This document shows, one piece after another, positions 7,955-17,793 of a stretch of 64,000 nt of DNA. Numbering within the stretch: the stretch's first letter is position 1; the number at the start of each line of letters is the position of its first letter. The stretch comes from Bacillus alkalisoli (GTDB lineage: Bacteria > Bacillota > Bacilli > Bacillales > Bacillaceae_I), in NCBI RefSeq assembly GCF_002797415.1, contig NZ_KZ454944.1:2188665-2252664 (forward strand), given 5' to 3'. The notes under the pieces were generated by a model. That model saw only the letters and a program-made list of their open reading frames with translations. It was not told the origin of the DNA and made no database searches. Position numbers and translations under genes: made by a program.

Positions 7955-9016
7955 TTGAATCATTTCAAATTGTTTCTTGCTGCTCTAATATTGCTTGCTT
8001 TAACAGCTTGTGGTATGAACCAAGGAGCGCAAAACTCACCTAATCAAAACACTGGAATGGATGAAAATTTAAATACACAACAGGTTAACTATCGTGGAGA
8101 TGTTCGTGATGGCGGACAACGTCTTGGCGATCGTTTAATGGGTCAAGGTAATAGAGGAATGAGTCAAGCTGACCGTTCTTTACGTCAAGTAACTCAACGT
8201 GACAACCGTTCTGTAAATTTTCAAACGAATGAAGTTCAACAAGTTCGTAACGGTGGATACTTAACCATTGATCCAAACTCTTATAGCACAAGCACTCCAA
8301 GTGAAAAGTTTCCACATAGTCAAAAGATTCAAGATGGTCCATTTTCAGTTTATAAATTTGAATTAGGTAGAAAAGAATTCCGTATTCCTGGTGGAAAAGG
8401 TGGTCAAGCAGCATCTCCAGAGCAAGGACAACCTGCTCCAACACCAGAACAAGAACAACAGCAATCTGAGGCACCTGCCCAACCTGCTCCAGAGCAACAG
8501 CAACCAGAAGCACCTGCCCAACCTGCTCCAGAGCAACAGCAACCAGAAGCACCTGCTCAACCTGCACCTGAAACACAACAACAAGAAGAAGCACAACAAG
8601 AACAAGGTAATGCAGAACAACGCGCTTCACAAGAAGGTATCAGTGAAACAGAAATGCGTGTTATTGAGTTAACAAATGCTGAAAGAAGAAAAGCTGGCTT
8701 ATCTGATTTAAAAGCTGATAAGGAAATTAGTAATGTAGCACGACAAAAATCTGCTGATATGCAACAAAACAATTATTTCTCTCATACAAGCCCTACTTAC
8801 GGATCACCGTTTGATATGATGAGGGACTTTGGTATTTCCTATAATACAGCTGGTGAAAATATTGCGATGGGACAACGCACACCTGAAGAGGTCGTTCAAG
8901 CATGGATGAATAGTGAAGGACACCGTAAAAACATCTTAAGCCCTAATTTCACACATATTGGTGTAGGGTATGTTGAAAATGGCCATTACTGGACACAAAT
9001 GTTTGTTGGTCGTTAA
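7955..9016 (+). CDS. CAP/SCP-domain lipoprotein (YkwD-like)
   Basis: The 353-residue protein starts at TTG 7955, eight bases after a perfect AGGAGG; the longer frame from 7919 lacks a site. The N terminus is a lipoprotein signal with lipobox LTAC, so the mature protein is anchored at Cys 19 outside the membrane. Next come an Asn/Gln/Arg-rich segment and a Pro/Gln linker made of 13-residue repeats. The C-terminal CAP domain (about residues 230-353) shows LTNAERRKAGL, YFSHTSP, GENIAMG and GHRKNILSPNFTHIGVGY, the family's cavity motifs. Bacterial CAP proteins are secreted and often linked to cell wall or spores. Enzymatic activity is not established for this group. Confidence 0.88.
   Translation: MNHFKLFLAALILLALTACGMNQGAQNSPNQNTGMDENLNTQQVNYRGDVRDGGQRLGDRLMGQGNRGMSQADRSLRQVTQRDNRSVNFQTNEVQQVRNGGYLTIDPNSYSTSTPSEKFPHSQKIQDGPFSVYKFELGRKEFRIPGGKGGQAASPEQGQPAPTPEQEQQQSEAPAQPAPEQQQPEAPAQPAPEQQQPEAPAQPAPETQQQEEAQQEQGNAEQRASQEGISETEMRVIELTNAERRKAGLSDLKADKEISNVARQKSADMQQNNYFSHTSPTYGSPFDMMRDFGISYNTAGENIAMGQRTPEEVVQAWMNSEGHRKNILSPNFTHIGVGYVENGHYWTQMFVGR
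8468..8575 (+). repeat. 39-bp tandem repeat encoding a Pro/Gln linker
   Basis: There are about 2.8 near-identical 39-base units, encoding EAPAQPAPEQQQP, inside the CAP lipoprotein gene. They form an extended spacer between the lipid anchor and the CAP domain. Such repeats are prone to length change by slippage or recombination. Confidence 0.9.
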
Positions 9017-9060
9017 CTATTTAAAACGTAACGGAAATATGTTATATTAGAAAAACATAA

Positions 9061-9090
9061 AAGCTCAATCCTAACAGATTGAGCTTTTTC
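9061..9090 (+). terminator. Terminator after CAP lipoprotein gene
   Basis: AAGCTCAAT-CCTAACAG-ATTGAGCTT followed by TTTC. Confidence 0.85.
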
Positions 9091-9148
9091 CAGTTGCACA
9101 AATTCTTCTGAAAGTTTTTGAAATTTCGCGATAAAGGAAAGATTCGGG

Positions 9149-11386
9149 ATGACTATTCTAACTTACATAAATGAATGGGAAAAAGCCATTCAAGCAGAAA
9201 TACACCATTTAAAAAAGTATGGCAGCAATAAATACTTATTAAAAAATGGTCATCTTGTCTCAACCGAAAATAATTATCAATATTATTTTCCTTCCCGAAA
9301 CCAGCTTTTTATACCAATTGGTGCTCAAATCAAGTTAGAATATGGAAAATCCACCTATGAAGGAACTATTCTTTCTTCTGATGGTTCAAGTGTCATTTTA
9401 TCTTTTGAAAATTCAATTGGTGACCTAATCTCAGAAGCATGGATATTTTACGATCCGTGGGAACTGCTAGATGAACTTTACACAAGGGTAGGGGAAATAA
9501 AGAAAAGTAAGAAAAAGCTTTCTAGAGTAAAAAAGTTATTGTTTCCTACTCATCCATTAAAACCAACATCGAAGGAAAGCACTTCAACAGTTGAAAAACT
9601 ATATATTCAAACCAAAAACAACCCTGTCACATTTGTGTGGGGACCACCTGGAACAGGAAAAACGTATACGTTAGCAAGAGTAGCTGCTAACCACTATGTG
9701 AAAGGACGACGAATTTTACTTTTATCGCATAGCAACCAAGCGGTGGACGTCTTAGTTCAAGAATTAACTGCTTTCACTAAAAGAAAAAACGTTTATAAAA
9801 CGGGTGAAATTATTAGGTATGGCCAAACGCCAATTCATGTGGATTTTGACACAACTAATAAGCTTATAGAAGAAAATGATCCACAACTTACAAGTGACCG
9901 CGAAAATTTGACAGAACAGAGAAAGCTATTAAAATCCGATTTAAACCAATCGTTTAGTAAACGGGATTACGATACGTTACTTGAAGTGGAGAGTAAGCTT
10001 TCCCGCCTTCAAGAAAGAATAAGACAAAAAGAATTGAAAATTTTAGAAGAAGCAAAAGTTATCGGCACTACGCTTGCTAAAGCAGCAAGAGACCAAAACA
10101 TTTACGAAAGTGACTATGATGTAGTTATTTTAGATGAAGCAAGTATGGCCTATATTCCGCAATCAGCATTTGCCGCTTCCCTTGGAAAACGTATCATCAT
10201 TTGTGGAGATTTTAAGCAACTCCCGCCAATTGCTTCAGGGAGACATCCACTTATTGAAAAATGGTTAAAGGAAGATGTTTTTAATGGGGCAGGTATCGTG
10301 GAATCTGTCTCATCCGATACTTTACATCCACATCTTTTTTTATTAAAAGAGCAACGTAGAATGCATCCACATATTTCGTCGTTTACGAACAAATATATAT
10401 ATCATTCATTAGTAGGTGACCATCCAACCGTTGGGCAGGCGCGTGAAAGTATTGCGGAAATAGAACCATTCCCTAAAATAGCATCCGCTCTTTTAGACAC
10501 TTCCTTTATGGGAATGAATTGCATAACAGAAAGAACGTCTGGCTCTCGAATGAATGTATGGCACTTATTATTGTCTTTTCAACTAATTTACGAAGCATAT
10601 AAAGCTGGCTCTACATCCATCGGATACGTCACTCCGTACCGTGCCCAAGCGGTATTAATGGAATCATTACTTGAAGGAACTTTAAAAAAAGAAAGGGAAC
10701 AGGCAACTATCTCCGCCGCAACTGTTCATCGATTTCAAGGTAGCGAAAGAGATGTGATGATTTATGACTCCGTCGATAGCTTTCCTTTTGAACGCCCAGG
10801 TATGCTTTTAACCGGAAAAAACAATGATCGTCTTATAAACGTTGCTGTTACCCGTTCTAAAGGTAAGTTCATTCATGTTTGCGACCGACATTTTATAACA
10901 AAAACAACTAGTACGAATAAAACAATCCGCCAGCTTGTGAAACACCAGACAGAGCAACGAGCAATCGTTTCATCCGAAATGATTGGCAAGTGGATAAAAA
11001 ATCAACACCCTAAAGTGAAGTGGTTTCACGCAAGAAAGACGGATTTCATCTTTCAAGATATAAAACAGGCAAAAAAGTCGGTTGTTATTTCTATACCTAA
11101 TAGCGACAAACTCCCGGAAGAATGGACGAAGGAGCTTAATGCTATTAAAAACAACGTGATTGTCAAAATTATGGCATCTCCCAGCATGGAAAATTTGACG
11201 AAACATACCCAAACAGAAACAGATATACCTTTTCCAATATTAATCATTGATGAAGAAATATTTTGGTTAGGCGCTCCAGTTGAATGTATTCAACATACAC
11301 GACCACCATACGTGGCTATCCGTGTTCAATCAAACCATTTTATCGAGCAATTAACATCCCAACTAAACTCGTTTCAAAACATATAG
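9149..11386 (+). CDS. Superfamily 1 (Upf1/Dna2-like) helicase with C-terminal extension
   Basis: The 745-residue protein has an N-terminal beta-rich segment (residues 1-115), then SF1B helicase motifs. These are Walker A GPPGTGKTYT near 167, ILDEAS (motif II) near 327, CGDFKQLPP (motif III) near 355, EQRRMHPHI near 400, TVHRFQGSERDV (motif V) near 530 and INVAVTRSKGKF (motif VI) near 565. The last 120 residues look like a phospholipase D-type half domain without an evident HKD. An RNA or DNA helicase function is likely. The ATG at 9149 follows AAAGGAAAGATTCGGG. The SEC-C protein gene begins 33 bases after the stop, so the two are probably co-transcribed. Confidence 0.85.
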   Translation: MTILTYINEWEKAIQAEIHHLKKYGSNKYLLKNGHLVSTENNYQYYFPSRNQLFIPIGAQIKLEYGKSTYEGTILSSDGSSVILSFENSIGDLISEAWIFYDPWELLDELYTRVGEIKKSKKKLSRVKKLLFPTHPLKPTSKESTSTVEKLYIQTKNNPVTFVWGPPGTGKTYTLARVAANHYVKGRRILLLSHSNQAVDVLVQELTAFTKRKNVYKTGEIIRYGQTPIHVDFDTTNKLIEENDPQLTSDRENLTEQRKLLKSDLNQSFSKRDYDTLLEVESKLSRLQERIRQKELKILEEAKVIGTTLAKAARDQNIYESDYDVVILDEASMAYIPQSAFAASLGKRIIICGDFKQLPPIASGRHPLIEKWLKEDVFNGAGIVESVSSDTLHPHLFLLKEQRRMHPHISSFTNKYIYHSLVGDHPTVGQARESIAEIEPFPKIASALLDTSFMGMNCITERTSGSRMNVWHLLLSFQLIYEAYKAGSTSIGYVTPYRAQAVLMESLLEGTLKKEREQATISAATVHRFQGSERDVMIYDSVDSFPFERPGMLLTGKNNDRLINVAVTRSKGKFIHVCDRHFITKTTSTNKTIRQLVKHQTEQRAIVSSEMIGKWIKNQHPKVKWFHARKTDFIFQDIKQAKKSVVISIPNSDKLPEEWTKELNAIKNNVIVKIMASPSMENLTKHTQTETDIPFPILIIDEEIFWLGAPVECIQHTRPPYVAIRVQSNHFIEQLTSQLNSFQNI

Positions 11387-11418
11387 AAAATTTCCAAACT
11401 ATTAAAGAAGGTGTACCG

Positions 11419-13173
11419 ATGAGAAATGATCCATGTCCATGTGGTAGTGGAAAAAAACACAAAAAATGTTGCTTAAAAAAAGCAGCAATAGTTGAAACAG
11501 CTAAAATAAAAGAGGAAAGATTTTTACAACGAAAACACGACCTAGTTAACAAACTAAACCGTTACGTAAATGAAACACTCTCCTTTAACGAATACAACCA
11601 ACTATACTTTATCTTTCAAAAAAGAACCGAAAACAAAATAAACAAAAACTTTGAAAAAGGATTTTTTCAATTTTGGTTATTTTTCTTCTATAAATCTGAA
11701 GGCAAACGAATTGTTGAGGAGTTTGCTGACCATAATAAAGACAAGCTGCCCATTAACGAAATGGAACTATTAAATACTTGGGTTTCGTTAAAACCTCAAC
11801 TAGTTCAAGCGATTCAGGATACAGAGGAAACCATCACATTTGAAGATATGTTCTCTAAAAAAACGTACAAAGTAGCGAGAGTAAAAGAAAATGCAGCTCA
11901 CTCATTGCCATGGTTCGGTACCGTTTCATTATTAGAAGAATTTAACAAGAGTTTTTATTTTAATGGAGCAAAACTATTCGTAGAACCACTTCGATTATAT
12001 GAGGCAAAACAAAAAATCTTAACACTAGCTAAAGAAGAAAAGATGAGCGTAGAAAGCGTAATGATAGATTATTATCCAGAGCTTTTGGCTATTTTACTTG
12101 ATGACTCACAGAAAAGTATCGCAGAGAAAAAGATTGAAGAAATAACCGCCTTATACGAAACGGAAAGTGAAGAAAACTTACTTGAGCAATTCCACCAAAA
12201 CATACATTTTGTAAAAAGCGGCACAGGTGGAGTAAAACACTTCACTTGGGTAGCAGATTGGCATGAATACGAGGATAGTCAATTAGAAGGAAAAGTGCAC
12301 ATAGCAGAAGTAAAGGCAACGATTTCTATAAAGGATCATGTAATGGAAGTCACTTCTTTCAACCAATCTTTCATTACTAAACTAGCGACAGACTTAGCGG
12401 CAACAGGAATTGTTTTAACAAAAACAGATGAGAGAGTAAATTCTTATTCCGTTAGAGAAACCGTCGAGATTAAAAACTTCTCTATTCATATTCCAGAAGA
12501 TGCGAAAGAATACTTCGCTCTATACGCTCAAGCGCAATACATGTTGTATGAAAACAAGTCAATATTAATGTTTGATTCGTTAACGCCATCTGCATTAAAA
12601 GATCATGGAAAGTTAGAGCAGCTAGAAACTTGGTTAAAACAAGAAGAGTATCAGATTCATGCACAACTAGCTAAACATTTTGGCAAAGTTGCTGTGACAC
12701 CAGACTTTAACACCTATCGTAAAATGATGGGTTTACCTTTATCCAAGTATGTAACTGATAATTCTTCCCGTACTAGTACAGTTACAAAATTAAACTTTGT
12801 GAACAACGAAGCCGTAGAATCTTTACAAGTTCTAGGTTTTACTCCGTATACAGCCGAAAGCTTTTTCGCTAAAGATATGCTTGCCTTTTATGAAGAAAAA
12901 ACCGAAGGCAAATCAAAAGGAACGATAAGAAAATATAGAAACAGTTTACATGACTTACGAGAGATCTTTGAAACAACTAAATGTACATCATGGGACACTA
13001 TGAATCTAGACTTTTGGAAAAACGTCATGACTATAGAGTTTTATAATCTATATGAATATGTAAGTCCAACAGGGGAAAAGGATTTTATTAGTGTAACAAA
13101 GGCTTTTGCGAAGTGGGTGGATGAGAAACATAATACATTGAACTATAAGCATATTATGAATGCGCTAAAATAA
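11419..13173 (+). CDS. SEC-C zinc-motif protein partnered with the SF1 helicase
   Basis: The 584-residue protein begins with an SEC-C motif, NDPCPCGSGKKHKKCC (residues 3-18), a small zinc-binding module also found at the end of SecA. The rest has no family I recognise. The C-terminal 110 residues (KGTIRKYRNSLHDLREIF) look like a helical SAM-like fold of the kind seen at the N terminus of tyrosine recombinases, but no catalytic domain follows. The start at 11419 follows AAAGAAGGTG. A frame open from 11284 overlaps the helicase gene and would bury the zinc motif. Position and spacing point to a shared function with the helicase. Confidence 0.8.
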   Translation: MRNDPCPCGSGKKHKKCCLKKAAIVETAKIKEERFLQRKHDLVNKLNRYVNETLSFNEYNQLYFIFQKRTENKINKNFEKGFFQFWLFFFYKSEGKRIVEEFADHNKDKLPINEMELLNTWVSLKPQLVQAIQDTEETITFEDMFSKKTYKVARVKENAAHSLPWFGTVSLLEEFNKSFYFNGAKLFVEPLRLYEAKQKILTLAKEEKMSVESVMIDYYPELLAILLDDSQKSIAEKKIEEITALYETESEENLLEQFHQNIHFVKSGTGGVKHFTWVADWHEYEDSQLEGKVHIAEVKATISIKDHVMEVTSFNQSFITKLATDLAATGIVLTKTDERVNSYSVRETVEIKNFSIHIPEDAKEYFALYAQAQYMLYENKSILMFDSLTPSALKDHGKLEQLETWLKQEEYQIHAQLAKHFGKVAVTPDFNTYRKMMGLPLSKYVTDNSSRTSTVTKLNFVNNEAVESLQVLGFTPYTAESFFAKDMLAFYEEKTEGKSKGTIRKYRNSLHDLREIFETTKCTSWDTMNLDFWKNVMTIEFYNLYEYVSPTGEKDFISVTKAFAKWVDEKHNTLNYKHIMNALK

Positions 13174-13180
13174 TCTTTTG

Positions 13181-13217
13181 AGGAGTTTGGTATTCATCCT
13201 AACTCCTTTCATTTTTT
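13181..13217 (+). terminator. Terminator after helicase/SEC-C pair
   Basis: AGGAGTT pairs with AACTCCT across a 13-base loop, followed by TTCATTTTTT. Confidence 0.75.
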
Positions 13218-13284
13218 ACTAGTCATTTCTTTTAGGAAAGTGAATATGAATGAAACGTAACCTAAAAAGAAATGAGGAATCAAA

Positions 13285-13737
13285 ATGCCTACTGAAACAT
13301 GCACCATTGTCGTATACAAACCCATTCAATCGGTATGGTCGTTCGTAAGTGATATAAACAATTGGGCTCCACTAGTACCTGGTTATATAGAGCATGAAAT
13401 TATGAATGCTCGTGAGTCCACATGGAAATTTAAAAGTGATGTAGGAATGTTTAAAAAGAAAGTACATTTAAAAGTAAACATTACAAGTTGGGAAGAACCT
13501 TCGAGAGTGACCTTTACCCTCACAGGCATCAATGAAAAATTCACAGGTTATGGCTTTTTTTCTGCTGAAAGTAAAACAAGTGAAACAACTATAATGACAG
13601 GAGCTTTATCCATAACCGCCGAAGGAGCTCTAGGCAAAATGGTCAACAATATACTAAAATCTAGCCTACCAGAAATGACAAACGAATTTACTCACGCTGT
13701 CGCAAACGAAATAGAAAACAAAATAAATACTTACTAG
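13285..13737 (+). CDS. SRPBCC/CoxG-family protein
   Basis: The 150 residues fit the START-like SRPBCC fold, close to the CoxG (carbon monoxide dehydrogenase subunit G) branch. The visible features are an N-terminal strand with KPIQSVWSFVSDINNWAPLVPGY, the typical start of the hydrophobic pocket, and a C-terminal amphipathic helix. The exact run is broken here for length: KPIQSVWSFVSDIN then NWAPLVPGY. There are no molybdenum-hydroxylase genes nearby, so a CO dehydrogenase role is unlikely and a lipid or small-hydrophobe carrier role is more plausible. The ribosome binding site is AAATGAGG. It is monocistronic. Confidence 0.8.
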   Translation: MPTETCTIVVYKPIQSVWSFVSDINNWAPLVPGYIEHEIMNARESTWKFKSDVGMFKKKVHLKVNITSWEEPSRVTFTLTGINEKFTGYGFFSAESKTSETTIMTGALSITAEGALGKMVNNILKSSLPEMTNEFTHAVANEIENKINTY

Positions 13738-13743
13738 AGTGAG

Positions 13744-13889
13744 ATTCATAATGTACAATTACTAAACGAAAAACGAATATTAAACCTATTCTATATTATA
13801 ATTAACGTTTTATATCGAACGTTATTTAATTATAATAAACGGAACAATCTTTTTTCACTAAACGAACAGCCATTATGAAATTGACTCAA
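13744..13889. repeat. AT-rich ~147-bp repeat with ACGAAAAACGAAT arms, copy A
   Basis: It begins ATTCATAATGTACAATTACT, then AACGAAAAACGAAT. It ends TTTTTTCACTAAACGAACAG and CATTATGAAATTGACTCAA. Left and right ends are imperfect inverted repeats (TTCATAATG facing CATTATGAA). Related copies lie at 34800 and 37559. The element fills the first half of the 470-base gap before the M20 gene. Confidence 0.75.
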
Positions 13890-13979
13890 TAAAGAAGTGT
13901 GGATTCATTTCAACGCTTTTTTGCTTAAACAAATATATTTGTCATGAAAAATAGTAATTCATATTAGTATCCAATACTA

Positions 13980-14107
13980 GTTGATGTTCACTGTAGGAGC
14001 GAGACTCCTGCGGGAAAAGTGCGACAAGGGAGACCCCACAGGCGCCATGCGCCGAGGAGGATCCCGAGTCCACCCGCGGAAAGCGAGTACCTACAGTAAA
14101 CATCAAC
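13980..14107. repeat. GC-rich Bacillaceae intergenic repeat, copy 2 (inverted)
   Basis: Outer arms GTTGATGTTCACTGTAGG and CCTACAGTAAACATCAAC are complementary at 17 of 18 positions. The core is the family core in the opposite orientation to copy 1 (GAGACTCCTGCGGG ... GGCGCCATGCGCCGAGGAGG ... CCGCGGAAAGCG). Confidence 0.9.
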
Positions 14108-14207
14108 AGTTGTACACCTATGCCTCCTTTAGTAACTTTGACTAGCCGAAAGCGAAATAATCCTATATAATTTTGGATAAAAATAGAACCTGAAGGAGAT
14201 TACCAGA

Positions 14208-15380
14208 ATGACAGACTTAATTATAAATTCCGTCGAAGCAATCAAAGACGAATTATTACATATTAGCCAATACATATGGCACAACCCAGAACTTGGTCAT
14301 GAAGAAGTCAAAGCATGTGAAATACTAACAAACAGCTTAAAAAAACATAACTTTAACGTCGAAGTAGGTATTTGTGATTTACCAACTGCCTTCCGAGCAA
14401 CATATGATAGTGGAATAGAAGGTCCTACAATCGGATATATGTGTGAATACGATGCACTACCTGAAATTGGACATGCTTGTGGTCATAATTTAATCGCAAC
14501 AATGGGCTTAGGTGCTGGAATAGCCCTATCAAAAGTGATCGAACAAACCGGTGGAAAAGTAATCGTGTACGGCACACCAGCTGAAGAAACAAAAGGCGGA
14601 AAAGTCACCATGGCCGAACAAGGTATTTTTGACGAACTAGATGTAGCCTTGATGGTTCATCCTTCATCAAACTATCAAAAGAGCGGAACATCCCTTGCGA
14701 TGGACGCTATCCAATTCGAATTTTTCGGTAAAACATCACATGCCGCTGCAAGCCCTGAAAAAGGAATTAACGCGCTAGATGCCGTTATCCAAACATTCAA
14801 TGGAATTAACGCAATGAGACAGCATGTTACGAGTGACGCACGAATTCACGGAATCATTTCTGAAGGTGGGAAAGCTGCAAATATCGTACCTGATTATGCT
14901 GTTGCTCAGTTTTATGTTCGAGCTAAAACGAGAAGCTATGTTAACGAGCTTGTGGAAAAAGTACAAGCAATAGCAGAAGGTGCTGCCTTAATGACTGGCG
15001 CAAAAATGAAAATGTCTAACTACGAACTTTCTTACGACAACTTAATAACAAACGAAACACTTTCTAATAGTTTTACTGATTCATTAGTAGAACTTGGCGT
15101 AAAACGTGAAGAAATATTAGAAGAAAGCAAAGGCTACGGCTCATTAGACATGGGAAATGTAAGCTTAGTTTGTCCCTCTATTCACCCTTACGTTCAAATA
15201 AGTGATACACCGTGTTCTGGTCATACAATCGAATTCCGAGATGCTTCAAAAAGTGACAAAGGCCAAGAAGCGATGATTTTAGCAGCAAAAGCAATGGCAA
15301 TTACCGGGCTTGATGTACTCACAAATAAAGAACTATTGCACAAAATTAAAGAAGAGTTCATTCAAAGTGAAAATAAATGA
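14208..15380 (+). CDS. M20-family amidohydrolase (AbgB/aminoacylase-like)
   Basis: A 390-residue zinc peptidase-type amidohydrolase. Motifs are IWHNPELGHEE (residues 20-30), CEYDALPEIGHACGHN near 85 (metal ligands Asp and His), YGTPAEETKGG near 122 (catalytic and metal Glu) and SHAAASPEKG in the dimerisation domain near 182. The family hydrolyses amide bonds of N-acyl amino acids, aminobenzoyl-glutamate or dipeptides. The sequence does not settle the substrate. GAAGGAG lies nine bases before the ATG. The AlaX-type gene starts only seven bases after the stop, indicating an operon. Confidence 0.88.
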   Translation: MTDLIINSVEAIKDELLHISQYIWHNPELGHEEVKACEILTNSLKKHNFNVEVGICDLPTAFRATYDSGIEGPTIGYMCEYDALPEIGHACGHNLIATMGLGAGIALSKVIEQTGGKVIVYGTPAEETKGGKVTMAEQGIFDELDVALMVHPSSNYQKSGTSLAMDAIQFEFFGKTSHAAASPEKGINALDAVIQTFNGINAMRQHVTSDARIHGIISEGGKAANIVPDYAVAQFYVRAKTRSYVNELVEKVQAIAEGAALMTGAKMKMSNYELSYDNLITNETLSNSFTDSLVELGVKREEILEESKGYGSLDMGNVSLVCPSIHPYVQISDTPCSGHTIEFRDASKSDKGQEAMILAAKAMAITGLDVLTNKELLHKIKEEFIQSENK

Positions 15381-15387
15381 GGTAATT

Positions 15388-16584
15388 ATGACAAACAAAT
15401 TATATTATCAAGACCCAACCATTAAAACTTTTCAAGCAAACATATTAAAATCTGAAATAGACGAAAACGGGAATAATTATGTTGTGTTAGATCAAACTCA
15501 CTTTTATCCAACAGGTGGTGGCCAACCACACGACACCGGCTTTATAAACAATGCGGAAGTGATCGATGTAGAAGAAGTAAACGATGAAATTCGCCATTTT
15601 ACAAAAAACAGATTAACTGTTGGTGAAAAGGTGACAGCATCCATCAATTGGGATTGCAGATTCGACCATATGCAACAACACTGTGGCCAACACATCCTAT
15701 CTGCGGCTTTGGCGTCCCTTTATTCCTATCAAACAATCAGTTTTCATTTAGGAAAAGAAACATGTACGATTGATTTAGAGACAAATTCCATCAGTGAAGA
15801 GGAACTACTGGAAGCAGAAAGACTGTCCAACGAAATCATTTTAGAAAATCGACCAATCGAAACGAAGTGGATAACAGAAGAAGAATTGTCACATTATCCA
15901 TTAAGAAAAACTCCAAGTGTAAATGAAAATATTCGTCTAGTCATTATTCCAGACTTTGATTACAATGCATGTGGAGGGACACATCCTACTTCTACTGCTC
16001 AAGTAAGCATGTTAAAAATAATGAGTGTGGAAAAACAGAAGAATAATGTAAGGGTACATTTTATAGCTGGGAAAAGGGTGTTACAACAGCTTGAACGTAA
16101 AAATATTATCACAAAAAAACTTACACACTTATTGAATGCACCTGAAGATCGTTTAGTAGAAACAGCTTCATCCTTTATGGAAAACACGAAGCAACTAGAA
16201 AAAAAGTTGGTAGAATATGAAGACACCATTTTATCATTAGAATCCATGAGTTTACTCCGACATGCGGACCGTAGAAACAACATAAATTTTGTTCATACAC
16301 TTTATGATCAAAAAACAATGAAAGACATTCAAAAACTAGGAAAATTTCTAGTAGAGCAAGACGATGATGTATTAGCCATCCTTGTTATTATAAATGACGA
16401 AAAGTTTCAATTTGTATGTACTAGAGGTCGTAACGTTGAAGTTAACGTAAATACATTAGTAAAAAATATACTTCCACTTATTGACGGAAAAGGTGGAGGA
16501 AATGAAATAATGGCACAAGGTGGGGGAATAGCAATGATTCCATATGACCTTTTTGTCGAGGAATTAGTAAAACAAATTTTATAA
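15388..16584 (+). CDS. AlaX-type alanyl-tRNA editing protein (long form)
   Basis: A free-standing homologue of the alanyl-tRNA synthetase editing domain, which hydrolyses mischarged Ser- or Gly-tRNA(Ala). The 398-residue length fits the AlaX-L class. Zinc and catalytic motifs are HMQQHCGQHILS near residue 95 and NACGGTHPTSTAQV near 195. A coiled coil at about 235-285 and a C-terminal DHHA1 domain ending in DGKGGGNEIMAQGGG follow. The start at 15388 follows GAGGTAATT and overlaps nothing. A longer frame from 15310 overlaps the upstream gene. It is co-transcribed with the M20 amidohydrolase; the reason for the pairing is unknown. Confidence 0.9.
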   Translation: MTNKLYYQDPTIKTFQANILKSEIDENGNNYVVLDQTHFYPTGGGQPHDTGFINNAEVIDVEEVNDEIRHFTKNRLTVGEKVTASINWDCRFDHMQQHCGQHILSAALASLYSYQTISFHLGKETCTIDLETNSISEEELLEAERLSNEIILENRPIETKWITEEELSHYPLRKTPSVNENIRLVIIPDFDYNACGGTHPTSTAQVSMLKIMSVEKQKNNVRVHFIAGKRVLQQLERKNIITKKLTHLLNAPEDRLVETASSFMENTKQLEKKLVEYEDTILSLESMSLLRHADRRNNINFVHTLYDQKTMKDIQKLGKFLVEQDDDVLAILVIINDEKFQFVCTRGRNVEVNVNTLVKNILPLIDGKGGGNEIMAQGGGIAMIPYDLFVEELVKQIL

Positions 16585-16591
16585 AGTTTAT

Positions 16592-16625
16592 TAAACGCAT
16601 CTACTTTGGGTGCGTTTTATTTTTG
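16592..16625 (+). terminator. Terminator after AlaX gene
   Basis: AAACGCA and TGCGTTT pair across an 11-base loop, followed by TATTTTTG. Confidence 0.8.
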
Positions 16626-16688
16626 TTCAAGCCAATACAGGCGTATACTAGTAACAAACAACTTTTAAAAATGAAAGGTTAGATATAG

Positions 16689-17675
16689 ATGAATAATTGG
16701 AACTCTATTCCTTTATCTGTACTTGATTTAGCCCCAATTACAGAAGGTAGTAATGCAAGTGAATCTTTTAAACGCTCGTTACAATTGGCGCAAACAGTGG
16801 AGAAATTAGGCTTCAACCGCTACTGGCTAGCAGAACATCATAATATGAGAGGTATATCTAGTTCTGCAACTAGTGTAGTGATAGGTTATATTGCAGGTGG
16901 CACGTCTAAAATTAGAGTCGGCTCAGGTGGTATTATGTTACCGAACCATGCACCTCTCGTTATTGCAGAACAGTTCGGTACACTTGAATCGATGTATCCC
17001 GGGAGAATTGATTTAGGATTAGGCCGAGCTCCTGGTAGTGATCAACTAACAGCACGTGCTTTACGAAGAGATGTTAGAAGTGCAGGGGATGACTTTCCAG
17101 ACCAAGTTCAAGAATTACAAAGTTTTTTTAAAGTGGATGAACAGGCAAAAGTAAGAGCTGTACCTGGAGAAGGATTAAATATTCCGATTTGGCTATTAGG
17201 CTCTAGTGGATTTAGTGCACAATTAGCAGGAATGCTCGGTTTACCATTCTCGTTTGCCAGCCACTTTGCACCAGGCTTTTTAATGCAAGCCTTGCAAATT
17301 TATTATGCACATTTCCAGCCTTCTGACTCGTTACAAAAACCATACACTATGCTTGGAGTAAACGTAATCGTCGCAGATACAGAAGAAGAAGCTGAACAAT
17401 TAGCCACTAGCCAGCAATTAGCCTTTTTACGGATGATAAGAGGCCAAGGAGGACAACTGCCACCACCAGTTGATTCGATGGAAACAATCTGGTCTCCATA
17501 CGAAAAAACAATGGTCATGGAGCAATTAAAATACACGTTTGTCGGCACAAAAGAAACAGTTCGCCAACAACTCAATGCATTCATCTCCGAAACCAAAACC
17601 GACGAACTAATCATCAACACACACGTCTTCGACCACAAAGCAAGAGTACGATCTTATGAACTATTGATGCAATAA
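16689..17675 (+). CDS. LLM-class flavin-dependent oxidoreductase (luciferase-like)
   Basis: The 328-residue protein matches the 'luciferase family, group 1' oxidoreductases. It starts [15 protein letters not shown]. It has YWLAEHHNM near residue 45, [15 protein letters not shown] near 78 and [14 protein letters not shown] near 105, all of which shape the flavin pocket of the TIM barrel. Such proteins use FMN with a separate flavin reductase. The substrate is unknown and no partner reductase is adjacent. The ribosome binding site GAAAGG is weak but correctly placed. Terminators isolate it on both sides. Confidence 0.87.
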   Translation: MNNWNSIPLSVLDLAPITEGSNASESFKRSLQLAQTVEKLGFNRYWLAEHHNMRGISSSATSVVIGYIAGGTSKIRVGSGGIMLPNHAPLVIAEQFGTLESMYPGRIDLGLGRAPGSDQLTARALRRDVRSAGDDFPDQVQELQSFFKVDEQAKVRAVPGEGLNIPIWLLGSSGFSAQLAGMLGLPFSFASHFAPGFLMQALQIYYAHFQPSDSLQKPYTMLGVNVIVADTEEEAEQLATSQQLAFLRMIRGQGGQLPPPVDSMETIWSPYEKTMVMEQLKYTFVGTKETVRQQLNAFISETKTDELIINTHVFDHKARVRSYELLMQ

Positions 17676-17691
17676 ATGATAAATTATTTCG

Positions 17692-17730
17692 CCTTCCGAA
17701 AAAACTTTTCGTTTTTAGGAAGGTTTTTTT
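17692..17730 (+). terminator. Terminator after LLM oxidoreductase
   Basis: CCTTCCGAAAA faces TTTTTAGGAAGG with a short loop, then TTTTTTT. Confidence 0.85.
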
Positions 17731-17793
17731 ATGTGTTTGTCGAAATAGAGGATAGAGTGAAAATTCTTACAAAAAGATTGGAGCGATAACATA

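Noticed and set aside
8085-8630. 181-codon minus-strand frame
   Set aside because: Antisense shadow of the Pro/Gln repeat region of the CAP lipoprotein gene; composition is low-complexity Leu/Val.
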